Below, piece after piece: positions 1 to 8,947 of a stretch of DNA of 26,097 bases (positions within the stretch are counted from its first letter, which is position 1; every line of letters starts with the position of its first letter). The stretch lies in assembly GCA_023433655.1 (NCBI GenBank), contig JAEYUE010000021.1, positions 1 to 26,097 of the forward strand, given 5' to 3'. The notes beneath the pieces were generated by a model. That model saw only the letters and a list, made by a program, of their open reading frames with translations. It did not search any database and was not told where the DNA came from. The translations under genes were made by a program, and so were the position numbers. This DNA is from Pseudomonadota bacterium. Its GTDB lineage: Bacteria > Pseudomonadota > Alphaproteobacteria > Caulobacterales > Caulobacteraceae.

Positions 1-12
1 GATTCCAGAACC

Positions 13-852
13 ATGGCTGACCCTGTGGTCATCGTCGTCGGCAACGAAAAGGGCGGGGCTGGCAAGTCCACCCTCGCCATCCACATCGTCTGCGGCCTGC
101 TGCATGCCGGCCGCTCCGTGGCCATCATCGACCTCGACCTGCGCCAGCGGTCGATGTCCAAATTCTTCGCCAACCGCGCCGCCTGGACGGCCGGCAACGG
201 CCAGACCCTGCCCATGCCGTCCGAGCCCGACATGGGCGACGGCAAGGCCCTCGCCCGGGCCGACGAGACCGTGCAGCTGGCCCGTTTCGACGCCGCCTTC
301 GCCGAGGCGCGCGGCCAGGCCGAGTTCATCCTGATCGACACGCCCGGCGGCGATACGCCCCTGTCCCGCGCCGCCCATGGCCTCGCCGACCAGATCGTCA
401 CCCCGATGAACGACAGCTTCGTCGACTTCGACCTGCTCGGCCAGGTTGACCCGGTCACCCTCGATCTGCTCAAGCCCTCGATCTACTCCGAAAGCGTCTG
501 GGAGGCGCGCAAGCACCGCGCCATCACCGAGGGCCGCACCGCCGCCATCGACTGGATCGTGGTCACCAACCGCCTCGCCGTCGCCGCCGCCCGCAACCGT
601 CAGCGGCTGGAAGAGCGGATGGAGAAGCTGGCCCGCCGCGTCGGCTTCCGCATGGGGCCGGGCCTGCGCGACCGGGTCATCTACCGCGAGCTCTTCCCCT
701 TCGGCCTGACCGTCGCCGACCTGTCCAACGAGGTGCGGCCGGTGGCCGTCTCCCTCGCCCACGTCGCCGCACGCCAGGAGCTGCGCAACCTGATGCAGGC
801 CCTGGGCCTCGACGGCGGTTCGCTCAACGCGCCGCTGGACGCCGCTGCGTGA
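13..852 (+). CDS. mipZ: MipZ, ParA/MinD-type division-site ATPase
   Basis: The 279-residue protein matches MipZ, the P-loop ATPase that binds ParB at the origin region, forms bipolar gradients and blocks FtsZ assembly away from midcell. Visible are the deviant Walker A motif KGGAGKST (residues 13-20, signature Lys13), the DLDLRQ motif (40-45), Walker B ILIDTPGGD (106-114), and the MipZ-specific stretches NDSFVDFD and GLRDRVIYRELFPFGLT near the C-terminus. These separate it from plasmid ParA and from MinD; there is no MinD-type C-terminal amphipathic helix. The ATG lies 12 bases from the window edge, so any promoter is outside. A J-domain gene follows after 16 bases on the same strand. Length is usual for the family. 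Identity is secure from motifs and from strong similarity to the remembered Caulobacter protein. Confidence 0.96.
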   Translation: MADPVVIVVGNEKGGAGKSTLAIHIVCGLLHAGRSVAIIDLDLRQRSMSKFFANRAAWTAGNGQTLPMPSEPDMGDGKALARADETVQLARFDAAFAEARGQAEFILIDTPGGDTPLSRAAHGLADQIVTPMNDSFVDFDLLGQVDPVTLDLLKPSIYSESVWEARKHRAITEGRTAAIDWIVVTNRLAVAAARNRQRLEERMEKLARRVGFRMGPGLRDRVIYRELFPFGLTVADLSNEVRPVAVSLAHVAARQELRNLMQALGLDGGSLNAPLDAAA

Positions 853-868
853 GACCCCGGACCCCGGC

Positions 869-1288
869 ATGGGCCTGATCTGGCTGGCCCTGGCAGCCAT
901 CGCCGTCTGGGCCCTGATCCGGCTGGGCCGCCAGACCGAGCGGCGGGGCCGGGGTCACTGGCGCGTCACCGCCACCCTGTTCAGCGCCGTGCTGATCGCC
1001 GGCGCCGTCCTCGCGGCCGCCCGCGGAGCCTGGCTGTTCGCCGCCGGTCTGGCGGGCGCCGGCCTGTGGCTGACCGTCGCCTCGCGCCAGCGACAGGCGG
1101 CGCCCCGCAGCGAAGCCATGACCGAGGCCGAGGCCCGTTCGCTGCTCGGGGTTTCGGCGGACGCCGGCCGGGAGGACATCAACGCCGCCTGGAAGCGGCT
1201 GATGGCCCGCGCCCACCCCGACCAGGGCGGCACAGAGGGGCTGGCCGCGCGCCTCAACGCCGCCCGCGACCGCCTGCTCAAGGGGTGA
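869..1288 (+). CDS. Membrane-anchored J-domain protein (class C DnaJ-like)
   Basis: A 139-residue protein with a hydrophobic N-terminal segment (about 1-18), a second hydrophobic stretch (about 35-70) and a short C-terminal J domain (about 83-139). The HPD tripeptide that stimulates Hsp70 ATPase is at 116-118, followed by QGG and a basic helix. This layout, transmembrane part first and truncated J domain last, resembles Pam18/TIM14-like and DjlA-type co-chaperones rather than full DnaJ: there is no Gly/Phe region and no zinc-binding domain. It probably recruits DnaK to the inner membrane; the client is unknown. It starts 16 bases after mipZ, so the two are probably co-transcribed. No clear Shine-Dalgarno sequence precedes the ATG. 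It converges on topA with only 3 bases between the stop codons. Confidence 0.85.
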   Translation: MGLIWLALAAIAVWALIRLGRQTERRGRGHWRVTATLFSAVLIAGAVLAAARGAWLFAAGLAGAGLWLTVASRQRQAAPRSEAMTEAEARSLLGVSADAGREDINAAWKRLMARAHPDQGGTEGLAARLNAARDRLLKG

Positions 1289-1291
1289 GGC

Positions 1292-3898
1292 TCAGGCCTC
1301 GGCGGCCTTCTTCTTCGCCGGCGCCTTCTTCGCGGCCGGCTTCTTCACCGCGGCCTTCTTGGGAGCCGCCTTCTTTGCGGGCGCCTTCTTGCCCTTCGGC
1401 CCCGCCGCCGCCTTCGCCGCCAGCAGCGGCAGGGCCGCTTCCAGCGTCAGCTCTTCCGGCGCCGTCCCCTTGGGGAGGGTGGCGTTGATCTTGCCCGATT
1501 TCACATAGGGCCCGAAGCGGCCGGCCATGACATGAACCGGCTCGCCCGTCTCCGGGTGAGCCCCGAGGTCCTTCAGCGGCGCTGCAGCCGCGCCGCGTCC
1601 GCCGAACTTGCCAGCCCGCTTCTCGGCCAGCAGGGCCACCGCCCGGTTGAGGCCGACCTCGAACACCTCGTCGATGTCCGCGACGTTCGCGTAGGTGCCG
1701 GCGTGCTGCACGAACGGTCCGTAGCGGCCGAGACCGGCAGTGATCGGCTTGCCGTCCTCGGGGTGAAACCCGACCTCGCGCGGCAAGGCCAGCAGCCGCA
1801 GCGCCTGCTCCAGCGTCAGCGACGCCGGCGACCAACCCTTGGGCAGGGACGAGCGTTTCGGCTTCTCGGCCCCGGGAGGCGTGGTTTCGACATACGGCCC
1901 GAAGCGGCCGATCTTCAGGTGCACCGGCTGGCCGGTGTCCGGATCGACGCCCAGTTCCCGGTCGGTGCCGGCCTCCTCGTTCGAGGCCCCGCTGCCGAAG
2001 CCGCGGGTGTATTTGCATTCCGGATAGTTGGAGCAGCCGATGAAGGTCGACTTCATCTTGAAGCTGGCCTTCAGGTGCAGCCGTCCCGTGCCGCAGACCG
2101 GGCACAGGCGCGGGTCCGAGCCGTCGGCCTTCGGCGGGAACAGGAAGGGCCCGATGGCCTCGTCCAGCTTGTCGATCACCCCCTGAAGCGCGGTGACCTC
2201 GGCGGTGGCCGGCTTCAGCTGGCCCCAGAAGTCGCGCAGCAGCTTCTTCCAGTCCAGATCGCCGGCAGACACGGCATCCAGCTGGCTCTCCAGATCGGCG
2301 GTGAAATCGTATTCGACCCACTGGCCGAAGAACTGCTCGAGGAAGGCGGTCACCAGCCGGCCGGTGTCCTCGGGAATGAACCGGTTCTTGTCCATCCGCA
2401 CATAGCCGCGGTCGCGCAGCGTGGTCAGGATCGAGGCGTAGGTCGACGGCCGCCCGATGCCCAGCTCCTCCAGCTTCTTGACCAGGGTGGCTTCCGAGAA
2501 GCGCGGCGGCGGCTCGGTGAAGTGCTGCTCGGTGCGCACCGCCTGGACCTTGGCGGCGGCCCCTTCCTTCAGCGCCGGCAGGCGGGTCGAATCGTCCTCG
2601 TCCTCGCCGTCCTTCGGCCGCTCGTCGCGGCCCTCCTCATAGACGGCCATGAAGCCGTCGAAGGCCACCACCTGGCCGGTGGCGCGCAGGCCGGTCTGGC
2701 CGTCCGGCGTCTCGACCTCGACCGTGGTCCGGTCCAGCCGCGCCGACTCCATCTGGCTGGCGATGGTCCGCTTCCAGATCAGTTCGTAGAGGCGCTGCAG
2801 GTCGCCTTCCAGACGCAGGGTCTCGGGCGCCCGCGCCATGTTGGTCGGGCGGATCGCCTCGTGCGCCTCCTGGGCGTTCTTGGCCTTGGTCTTGTAGTGG
2901 CGCGGCTGCTCCGGGACATACGCCGGCCCGAAGCGTTCACCGATGACCTGCCGCGCCTGGGAGATGCCCTCGGGGCTGACGTAGAGGCCGTCGGTCCGCA
3001 TGTAGGTGATCAGGCCGCCCTGGTCGTCCACGCCCTCGTACAGCTTCTGCGCCGCCTGCATCGTCCGCTGCGCCGTAAAGCCCAGCTTGCGGCTGGCCTC
3101 CTGCTGCAGGGTCGAGGTCATGAAGGGCGGGCTGGGCGCGCGCTTGACCGGCTTCTTCTCGATCGAGCGGATGGTGAATTGGCCGGCGTTGATCGCCTCG
3201 CGCGCCGCCGTGGCCATGGCTTCGGAGACGATGTCCAGCCGCTGCACCCGCTTGCCGGCGTGCTTGACCAGCCGGGTCGTGAACGGCGGGCTGTCGGCGG
3301 TCAGGTCGGCCTCGACCGACCAGTATTCCTGCGGGCGGAAGGCCTCGATCTCCAGCTCGCGGTCGACGACGATGCGCAGGGCCACCGACTGCACCCGTCC
3401 GGCCGAGCGGGCGCCCGGCAGCTTGCGCCACAGCACCGGCGACAGGGTGAAGCCGACCAGATAGTCCAGCGCCCGGCGGGCCAGGTAGGCCTCGACCAGC
3501 TCCATGTCCAGCTGACGAGGCGCAGCCATCGCCTCCAGCACCGCCGGCTTGGTGATGGCGTTGAAGGTGACCCGCTCGACCGGCTTGTCCTTCAGCGCCT
3601 TCTTCTTGGTCAGGATGTCCAGAACGTGCCAGCTGATCGCCTCGCCCTCGCGGTCGGGGTCGGTGGCGAGGATGACGCGGTCGGCCTTCTTCGCGGCCTC
3701 GGTCAGTTCGGAAATCCGCTTTGAGGCCTTGGGGTCGATCTCCCACGACATGGCGAAATCGTCGTCGGGCATGACCGAGCCGTCCTTCGACGGCAGGTCG
3801 CGGACGTGGCCGTAGGACGCCAGGACCTGGAAGTCCGGACCGAGGTATTTGTTGATGGTCTTGGCCTTGGCGGGGCTCTCGACGACGACGAGGTTCAT
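1292..3898 (-). CDS. topA: DNA topoisomerase I (type IA)
   Basis: An 868-residue type IA topoisomerase that relaxes negative supercoils. The Toprim domain carries the catalytic Glu7 (VVVESPAK) and the metal-binding DPDREGE (80-86). The tyrosine nucleophile is Tyr299 in ITYMRTDG. One four-cysteine zinc motif (Cys599, 602, 622, 628) is followed by three topoisomerase C-terminal repeats centred on GRFGPYV-like sequences (664-670, 724-730, 793-799). The tail from about 835 is an Ala/Lys-rich, histone-H1-like extension, probably for non-specific DNA binding. This is the alphaproteobacterial layout, shorter in zinc fingers than the E. coli enzyme. It is last in the minus-strand run, 93 bases after dprA, and may also have its own promoter in that gap. 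Confidence 0.97.
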   Translation of the reverse strand: MNLVVVESPAKAKTINKYLGPDFQVLASYGHVRDLPSKDGSVMPDDDFAMSWEIDPKASKRISELTEAAKKADRVILATDPDREGEAISWHVLDILTKKKALKDKPVERVTFNAITKPAVLEAMAAPRQLDMELVEAYLARRALDYLVGFTLSPVLWRKLPGARSAGRVQSVALRIVVDRELEIEAFRPQEYWSVEADLTADSPPFTTRLVKHAGKRVQRLDIVSEAMATAAREAINAGQFTIRSIEKKPVKRAPSPPFMTSTLQQEASRKLGFTAQRTMQAAQKLYEGVDDQGGLITYMRTDGLYVSPEGISQARQVIGERFGPAYVPEQPRHYKTKAKNAQEAHEAIRPTNMARAPETLRLEGDLQRLYELIWKRTIASQMESARLDRTTVEVETPDGQTGLRATGQVVAFDGFMAVYEEGRDERPKDGEDEDDSTRLPALKEGAAAKVQAVRTEQHFTEPPPRFSEATLVKKLEELGIGRPSTYASILTTLRDRGYVRMDKNRFIPEDTGRLVTAFLEQFFGQWVEYDFTADLESQLDAVSAGDLDWKKLLRDFWGQLKPATAEVTALQGVIDKLDEAIGPFLFPPKADGSDPRLCPVCGTGRLHLKASFKMKSTFIGCSNYPECKYTRGFGSGASNEEAGTDRELGVDPDTGQPVHLKIGRFGPYVETTPPGAEKPKRSSLPKGWSPASLTLEQALRLLALPREVGFHPEDGKPITAGLGRYGPFVQHAGTYANVADIDEVFEVGLNRAVALLAEKRAGKFGGRGAAAAPLKDLGAHPETGEPVHVMAGRFGPYVKSGKINATLPKGTAPEELTLEAALPLLAAKAAAGPKGKKAPAKKAAPKKAAVKKPAAKKAPAKKKAAEA

Positions 3899-3960
3899 GC
3901 GGGGAGGGGGCCTTGCAGCGGGCTCGAAAGGGGGCGGAACGTGGTTGGCGCGGGCGTCGC

Positions 3961-3966
3961 TGTCAA
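3961..3966 (-). promoter_or_regulatory. Possible -35 element for topA
   Basis: On the minus strand a perfect TTGACA lies in the 93-base dprA-topA gap, about 60 bases upstream of the topA ATG. No good -10 hexamer follows at 17 bases, and no GCTANAWC-type -10 is seen. The long gap, in an otherwise tightly packed run, supports an extra promoter, but this is a guess from one half-site. Confidence 0.3.
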
Positions 3967-3991
3967 TCGGCCCGGGAATTCAGGGGCGCGG

Positions 3992-5086
3992 TCAGCTGGA
4001 GACCAGACCTCCCGGCAGCAGGCTGGCCCGCCCCGCCAGGCTCAGCTCGAGCAGGGCGGCCGCGACCATTCCGACCGGCGCCGACAGCGCCCTGGCGAGC
4101 TCATCGCGCGGCGTGGGGGTGGGCGACAGCAGCGCGGCGACCCGCTCGATGAAGGCCTCGTCGACCTCGTCCGGCGCTCCATCGAACGGATTGTCGGACG
4201 CCGGCTCGCCCAGCGTTCTCAGGGTGGAGAAGGCGCGTTCCACGTCATCCACGCCCTCGCACAGGATCGCGCCCTGGCGCAGCAGTTCGTTGGGCCCCTT
4301 CGAGCGCGGGTCCAGCGGCGACCCGGGCACAGCGAAGACGTCCCGCCCCTGCTCGGCCGCCAGCCGGGCGGTGATCAGCGAGCCCGAGCGCAGCTCCGCC
4401 TCGACCACGATCACCCCCCGCGACAGGCCGGCGATGATCCGGTTGCGGCGTGGAAAGTCCTTCGCTTGCGCCTTCGCCCCGATCCGGCTTTCGGAGACGA
4501 CGCAGCCCCGCTCGGCGATCTGCCGATAAAGCTCGGCGTTGTCCGGCGGGTAGATGTCGTCGACCCCGCCGCCCAGCACCGCCGCCGTCCCCGTTGGCAG
4601 CGCTCCGTTATGCGCCGCGCCGTCGATGCCGCGCGCCAGGCCGGAAACGACGACGTAGCCGGCTTCACCCAGCTGCTGCGCCAGCCCGCGGGCGATCCTC
4701 TGTCCGCCCGCCGAGGCGATCCGCGCCCCGACCACGGCGATGCACGGCCGCGCCAGCAGACTGATGTCGCCCAGCGTCCACAGCACCGGCGGGGGCGGAT
4801 CGACCGCAGCCAGCGTCCCGGGATAGGCCGCGTCGCCCAGCACCGTCAGCCGCGCGCCCGCCGCGGCGCCAGCCTCCATCTCGGCCTCGATCTCGGCGAC
4901 CGACGGCAGGTCGAGGCCGTGGCCGCCGCCCTTGCGGATCAGGTCGGGCAGGGCGGCGACCGCGCGCTCGGCGCTGCCGAAACGGTCCAGAAGCTGCTTG
5001 AAGGCGACCGGCCCGACCCGGTCAGTGCGCGCCAGCCGCAGTCGGGCGAACCGCTCCGTCTCCGGCAGCGGCGCCCCTGCGGTCAC
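3992..5086 (-). CDS. dprA: DNA-processing protein DprA (Smf)
   Basis: A 364-residue DprA protein, which loads RecA on incoming single-stranded DNA during transformation. It has an N-terminal SAM/HhH-like region (about 10-75), a Rossmann-like core with [41 protein letters not shown] and [25 protein letters not shown] motifs, and a C-terminal winged-helix domain (about 300-360). The start is GTG at 5086: the bases GTGA carry both this start and the plsY stop, a 4-base overlap that indicates translational coupling. DprA is widespread in bacteria not known to be competent, so its presence alone does not show natural transformation. Confidence 0.95.
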   Translation of the reverse strand: MTAGAPLPETERFARLRLARTDRVGPVAFKQLLDRFGSAERAVAALPDLIRKGGGHGLDLPSVAEIEAEMEAGAAAGARLTVLGDAAYPGTLAAVDPPPPVLWTLGDISLLARPCIAVVGARIASAGGQRIARGLAQQLGEAGYVVVSGLARGIDGAAHNGALPTGTAAVLGGGVDDIYPPDNAELYRQIAERGCVVSESRIGAKAQAKDFPRRNRIIAGLSRGVIVVEAELRSGSLITARLAAEQGRDVFAVPGSPLDPRSKGPNELLRQGAILCEGVDDVERAFSTLRTLGEPASDNPFDGAPDEVDEAFIERVAALLSPTPTPRDELARALSAPVGMVAAALLELSLAGRASLLPGGLVSS

Positions 5087-5721
5087 GCCTTCCCGGCTCC
5101 GATGCGCGGTTCGGCGCCCTTCAGCAACCGGCCGATGTTCTGGTGATGGCGCAGCCAGATCAGCGCCGCCGTCACGGCCGCCAGCACGGCGACCGGGGCG
5201 GGCGCCGGCAGGCCGACCACGGCCAGCGGGGCGATGGCGTAAAGCGGCGCGGCGGCCGACGACACCAGGGCCGCCAGCGAGGAGATGCGGAACAGGGCGG
5301 CGACGATCAGCCAGGTCGCGCCGGCGATCAGCCCCAGCGGCCAGGCCGCCGCCAGCAGCAGGCCGAAGAAGGTCGCCACCCCCTTGCCGCCCTTGAAGCC
5401 CAGCCAGACTGGGAACAGGTGGCCGAGGAAGGCCGCGCCGCCGGCGATGGCCCCGGCGACCTCGTTGTCGAACAGTTCGCGGGCGATCAGCAGCGCCACG
5501 GCGCCCTTGCCCGCATCGAGGATCAGGGTGGCGATGGCCAGGTCCTTGCGGCCGGTGCGCAGCACATTGGTCGCGCCGATATTGCCCGAGCCGATGCCGC
5601 GCACGTCCTGCCCGGTCACCGCGCGGGTCAGGATCACCCCGAACGGGATGGAGCCCAGCAGGTATCCGCCCGCGGCGACGAGCGCGAGCGTACCCAGGGC
5701 CGGGCCGACCAGATCCTGCAA
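5083..5721 (-). CDS. plsY: Glycerol-3-phosphate acyltransferase PlsY
   Basis: A 212-residue integral inner-membrane enzyme that transfers the acyl group of acyl-phosphate to glycerol-3-phosphate, the first step of phospholipid synthesis. The family motifs are all present: GSIPFG near residue 23, [11 protein letters not shown] (about 45-55), DAGKGA (about 69-74) and the glycine-rich FKGGKGVAT (about 108-116), with about seven hydrophobic segments. No ATG exists near the N-terminus. The chosen start is TTG at 5721, supported by a strong ribosome-binding site (AGGGGAG) 8 bases upstream. It lies 15 bases after the pyrC-like gene and overlaps dprA by 4 bases. Confidence 0.95.
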   Translation of the reverse strand: MQDLVGPALGTLALVAAGGYLLGSIPFGVILTRAVTGQDVRGIGSGNIGATNVLRTGRKDLAIATLILDAGKGAVALLIARELFDNEVAGAIAGGAAFLGHLFPVWLGFKGGKGVATFFGLLLAAAWPLGLIAGATWLIVAALFRISSLAALVSSAAAPLYAIAPLAVVGLPAPAPVAVLAAVTAALIWLRHHQNIGRLLKGAEPRIGAGKA

Positions 5722-5729
5722 CTGATTCG

Positions 5730-5736
5730 CTCCCCT
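5730..5736 (-). promoter_or_regulatory. Ribosome-binding site deciding the TTG start of plsY
   Basis: The minus-strand sequence AGGGGAG begins directly after the TAG stop of the pyrC-like gene and ends 8 bases before TTG at 5721. It is among the clearest Shine-Dalgarno matches in the window and supports TTG as the true plsY start. Confidence 0.75.
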
Positions 5737-7023
5737 CTAGCGTCCGTCGTGGACGATGCGTCCGCCGACGACGGTGAGCAAGACCCTGCCCTGCAGACGG
5801 CGCCCGTCGAAGGGCGAGTTCTTCGATTTGGACTTCAGCGCATCAGCGTCGATCACCACCGGCGCGTTCGCGTCGAACAGGGTCAGGTCCGCGGGCGCGC
5901 CGCTCGCCAGAACCCCCGCCTCGAGGCCGAGCAGGCCTGCCGGCCCGTGGGTCAGCGGCCGCAGCACGTCCAGCAGCTCCAGCCCGTCCGCATGGTGCAA
6001 CGACAGCGCCGCCGGGAGCAGGGTCTCCAGACCCACCGCGCCGGGCGCGGCTTCCGCGAACGGCCGGCGCTTGTCCTCGGCCGGAGCCGGGGCGTGGGCG
6101 CTGGTGATGGCGTCGATCAGACCGTCGCGCACCGCCTCGATCAGCGCCTGCCGGTCGCTCTCGGGCCGCAGCGGCGGGTCCATCCGGTAGAAGGTGCGAT
6201 AGTCGCCGATGTCGATCTCGTTGAAGCACAGGTGGTTGACCGACACCGAGGCGGCGACCTCCAGCCCCCTGGCGCGCGCTCGCGCCAGCGTTTCCAGCGC
6301 GGCCTCCGTCGAGATCTGGTCGACCAGGAATCGGGCTCCGGTCTGTTCGACCAGGGCGAGGTCGCGCTCCAGCTGGATGCGTTCGGCGATGGCCGGCGCC
6401 GCGGCCAGCCCCAGCCGGGTCGCCAGTTCGCCCGAGGTGGCCACCGCCCCGTCGCTCAGCCATGGATCGGCCGGGCGGCAGGCGATGAGGGCGTTGAAGG
6501 CCGCGGCATAGCTCATCACCCGCATCAGCAGGCGGCTGTCGGCGATCACCCGGTCGACGTCGGTGAAGTACAGGGCCCCGGCCTCGTCCATCAGGCCGAT
6601 CTCGGCCATGCGCTGGCCGTCGCGGCCGTGGGTGACCGCGCCTGCGGCCCGGACGTTGACCAGCCCCAGCGCCGCCCCGCGCCGCTGGATGAACTCGATC
6701 ATCGCCGGATCGTCGAGGGCCGGATCGGTGTCGGGCTGGAGCACGATCGTGGTCACCCCGCCCGCCGCCGCCGACAGGCTGGCCGACTTCAGCGTCTCCT
6801 TGGGCTCGGCCCCCGGCTCGCCGGTCTTGACCCGGATGTCGATCAGGCCGGGCGCCAGGCACAGGCCGCCGGCGTCGACCGTCTCGACCCCCGCCGGCGC
6901 CGCGGCGCCCGCGCCATGCACCACCTCGGTGATGCGCCCGTCCTCGACGAGCACCGCACCGGGACCGTCATAGTCGCTCGCCGGGTCCAGCAGTCGTGCG
7001 TTCAGGATCGCCAAGGCGCTCAT
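5737..7023 (-). CDS. pyrC': Dihydroorotase-like non-catalytic subunit (PyrC'/PyrX type)
   Basis: A 428-residue amidohydrolase-fold protein homologous to class I dihydroorotase but lacking the active-site residues. The metal-binding HxH of the normal PGLIDxHxH motif is replaced by Arg64 and Lys66 ([14 protein letters not shown]). The third histidine region reads ALIACRPAD (about 178-186), the fourth reads VDQIST in place of the usual CHVST, and the catalytic aspartate of TDHAP is Ala309 (TSAHAP). It overlaps pyrB by 4 bases (ATGA). In Pseudomonas the equivalent pyrB-linked PyrC' is inactive but needed to assemble aspartate transcarbamoylase, so a structural role is inferred here. A catalytic dihydroorotase must then be encoded elsewhere. 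Automated annotation would simply call this pyrC. Confidence 0.9.
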   Translation of the reverse strand: MSALAILNARLLDPASDYDGPGAVLVEDGRITEVVHGAGAAAPAGVETVDAGGLCLAPGLIDIRVKTGEPGAEPKETLKSASLSAAAGGVTTIVLQPDTDPALDDPAMIEFIQRRGAALGLVNVRAAGAVTHGRDGQRMAEIGLMDEAGALYFTDVDRVIADSRLLMRVMSYAAAFNALIACRPADPWLSDGAVATSGELATRLGLAAAPAIAERIQLERDLALVEQTGARFLVDQISTEAALETLARARARGLEVAASVSVNHLCFNEIDIGDYRTFYRMDPPLRPESDRQALIEAVRDGLIDAITSAHAPAPAEDKRRPFAEAAPGAVGLETLLPAALSLHHADGLELLDVLRPLTHGPAGLLGLEAGVLASGAPADLTLFDANAPVVIDADALKSKSKNSPFDGRRLQGRVLLTVVGGRIVHDGR

Positions 7024-8003
7024 GCGGCGGCCTCCGCGCGCCGCGCCGACAGCCCCGCCAGCACCGCCATGCGCGCCGCGACGCCCATCTCGACCTGGTC
7101 CTGGATCAGCGACACCGACAGATCGTCGGCCACGTCGGAGTCGATCTCCACGCCGCGGTTCATCGGTCCCGGATGCATCACCTTCGCCCCCGGCTGCGCC
7201 CAGGCAAGTTTCTCGCGGTCCAGGCCCCAGAAGCGGAAATATTCGCGGGTCGAGGGCACCAGCGCGCCCTCCATCCGCTCCAGCTGCAGGCGCAGCATCA
7301 TCACCACCTCGACGCCGCGCAGGCCCTCGCGCATGTCGTGGAAAACCTCGCAGCCCCAGCGGTCGGCGTCCCCCGGCACCAGGGTCGGCGGCCCGATCAG
7401 CCGCACCCGAGCGCCCATCATCGACAGCAGGGCCACGTTCGAGCGCGCCACCCGGCTGTGGGCGATGTCGCCGCAGATCGCCACCGTCAGCCCGCCCACG
7501 TCGCCGAACGCGCGCCGCAGGGTCAGCAGGTCGAGCAGGGCCTGGGTCGGGTGCTCGTGCCGTCCGTCGCCGGCGTTGACCACGGCGCAGCCGACCTTCT
7601 GCGACAGCAACGCCGCCGCGCCCGAGGCGCCGTGGCGCACCACCAGCACGTCCGGCTTCATGGCGTTCAGCGTCGCCGCCGTGTCGATCAGGGTCTCGCC
7701 CTTGGCCGTCGACGAGGTGCGCGGGCTCAGGGCCGTCACGTCGGCCCCGAGCCGCTTGGCCGCGATCTCGAACGAGGCGCTCGTGCGCGTCGAATTCTCG
7801 AAGAACAGGTTCATCACCGTCCGCCCGCGCATCAGGTCGAGCGACTTGGAGGACTGGCGGTTGAAGTCGACGAAGGCGTCGGCGAGGTCCAGCAGCGGCG
7901 GGACGGTGGCGGCGTTCAGATCGCCGGCGGACAGGAAGTGGTCACGGGGGAACGGCGCCAGCCGCTCGCGGATCAGATCGGTGACGGCGGCGGGCTGGGT
8001 CAT
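7020..8003 (-). CDS. pyrB: Aspartate carbamoyltransferase catalytic subunit
   Basis: A 327-residue enzyme that condenses carbamoyl phosphate with aspartate, the committed step of pyrimidine synthesis. Substrate-binding motifs are intact: FFENSTRTS with Ser71-Thr-Arg-Thr74, the STAKGET loop with Lys101, Arg123 in [23 protein letters not shown] with His151, [11 protein letters not shown] and [10 protein letters not shown]. The ATG at 8003 (MTQPAAVTD) is chosen because similarity begins there, although the frame stays open upstream. No pyrI regulatory subunit is nearby; the partner is the downstream PyrC-like protein, whose start overlaps the pyrB stop (ATGA). It follows the permease gene after 23 bases, with no obvious ribosome-binding site or attenuator in that gap. 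Confidence 0.96.
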   Translation of the reverse strand: MTQPAAVTDLIRERLAPFPRDHFLSAGDLNAATVPPLLDLADAFVDFNRQSSKSLDLMRGRTVMNLFFENSTRTSASFEIAAKRLGADVTALSPRTSSTAKGETLIDTAATLNAMKPDVLVVRHGASGAAALLSQKVGCAVVNAGDGRHEHPTQALLDLLTLRRAFGDVGGLTVAICGDIAHSRVARSNVALLSMMGARVRLIGPPTLVPGDADRWGCEVFHDMREGLRGVEVVMMLRLQLERMEGALVPSTREYFRFWGLDREKLAWAQPGAKVMHPGPMNRGVEIDSDVADDLSVSLIQDQVEMGVAARMAVLAGLSARRAEAAA

Positions 8004-8026
8004 CGAGGCCCGGCTATACGGCGGAC

Positions 8027-8947
8027 TCACAGGAAACGGAAGGCCGCCAGCAGCATCGGTATGGTGGCGGCGCTCGCCACAGTGGTGAAAGCCACCACGC
8101 CGGCGATCAGCGGCGCGTCCCCGCCCATCTGCCGCGCCAGCACATAGGAGGCGGCCGCGCCGGGCGCCGCGCCCGCCAGCAGGGCGACTCCCTGGGCGGT
8201 GCGATCGCCGCCCAGCCAACCGCAGACGTAGAACATCGCCACCGGCAGGAGGATCAGCTTGATCACCGAAACGCCCGCGATCAGCAGCGGCCGGGCGGCG
8301 GCGTAGCGGAAGCTCAGCCCCGCCCCCGCGGTGATCAGGCCCAGGGCGATGGCGCCGGGCCCCATCATGCCGAACACGCCGTCCAGGACCCGGTTGCTGT
8401 GCAGTCCGGCCAGGTTCAGTGCGGCCCCGACCCCGCAGGCCCAGATGATCGGATTGCGCGCCAGCGAGCGCAGCGCCAGCCGCCAGCCGCCGCCCTGGCC
8501 TGCGCCCCACCGGGCGAGAGCCAGGACGCAGATCACGTTCAGGGCCGGGGCCAGCACGCCGAACGCCACCGCCGCGGTTCCCAGCCCCGCCGTCCCGAAC
8601 ACCGCCCCCGCCACAGGCAGGAAGACGAAGCCGTTCCAGCGGATCACCCCCTGGAAGACGCTGGTGAAGCTGGGGTCGCTGACCTTCAGGGTCGGCTTGG
8701 CCGCCAGCGTCAGCAGGGCCACGGCGAAGGACACGCCGATGGTGCTCAGGGCGACAGGTCCGGCGGTGCCGGCGCTGAAGTCGGCCTTCCACACCGCGGG
8801 GACGAGGAAGGCCGGATAGAAGATGAAATAGGTCAGCCGCTCCACCGCCCGCCAGCCGTCGTCCGACAGCAGGCCGCGCACTTTCAGCGTCCAGCCCAGG
8901 GCGATCATGGCGAACACCGGCACGATTCCGGCCAGCAGACCGCTCAT
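8027..8947 (-). CDS. AEC-family (auxin efflux carrier-like) transporter
   Basis: A 306-residue very hydrophobic protein starting [19 protein letters not shown], with about ten transmembrane segments in two five-helix halves, as in the AEC/BART permease family. The family includes malonate, malate and other organic-acid carriers, but nothing here fixes the substrate. The ATG at 8947 overlaps the ruvX stop (ATGA); the frame is open further upstream, but that part is antisense to nothing hydrophobic and lies within ruvX, so it is rejected. Its position between ruvX and pyrB is unusual. A dicarboxylate or pyrimidine-pathway link is conceivable but unsupported. Confidence 0.85.
   Translation of the reverse strand: MSGLLAGIVPVFAMIALGWTLKVRGLLSDDGWRAVERLTYFIFYPAFLVPAVWKADFSAGTAGPVALSTIGVSFAVALLTLAAKPTLKVSDPSFTSVFQGVIRWNGFVFLPVAGAVFGTAGLGTAAVAFGVLAPALNVICVLALARWGAGQGGGWRLALRSLARNPIIWACGVGAALNLAGLHSNRVLDGVFGMMGPGAIALGLITAGAGLSFRYAAARPLLIAGVSVIKLILLPVAMFYVCGWLGGDRTAQGVALLAGAAPGAAASYVLARQMGGDAPLIAGVVAFTTVASAATIPMLLAAFRFL

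Noticed and set aside
1532..3724. Long open frame (730 codons) on the plus strand opposite topA
   Set aside because: It is antisense to a certain topA with all motifs. The translation is Arg/Gly/Leu-rich low-complexity text typical of GC-rich shadow frames.
5143..8088. 981-codon plus-strand frame across plsY, pyrC' and pyrB
   Set aside because: It lies opposite three recognised genes and its protein is Gln/Arg/Gly-rich without domains; long shadow frames are expected at this GC content.
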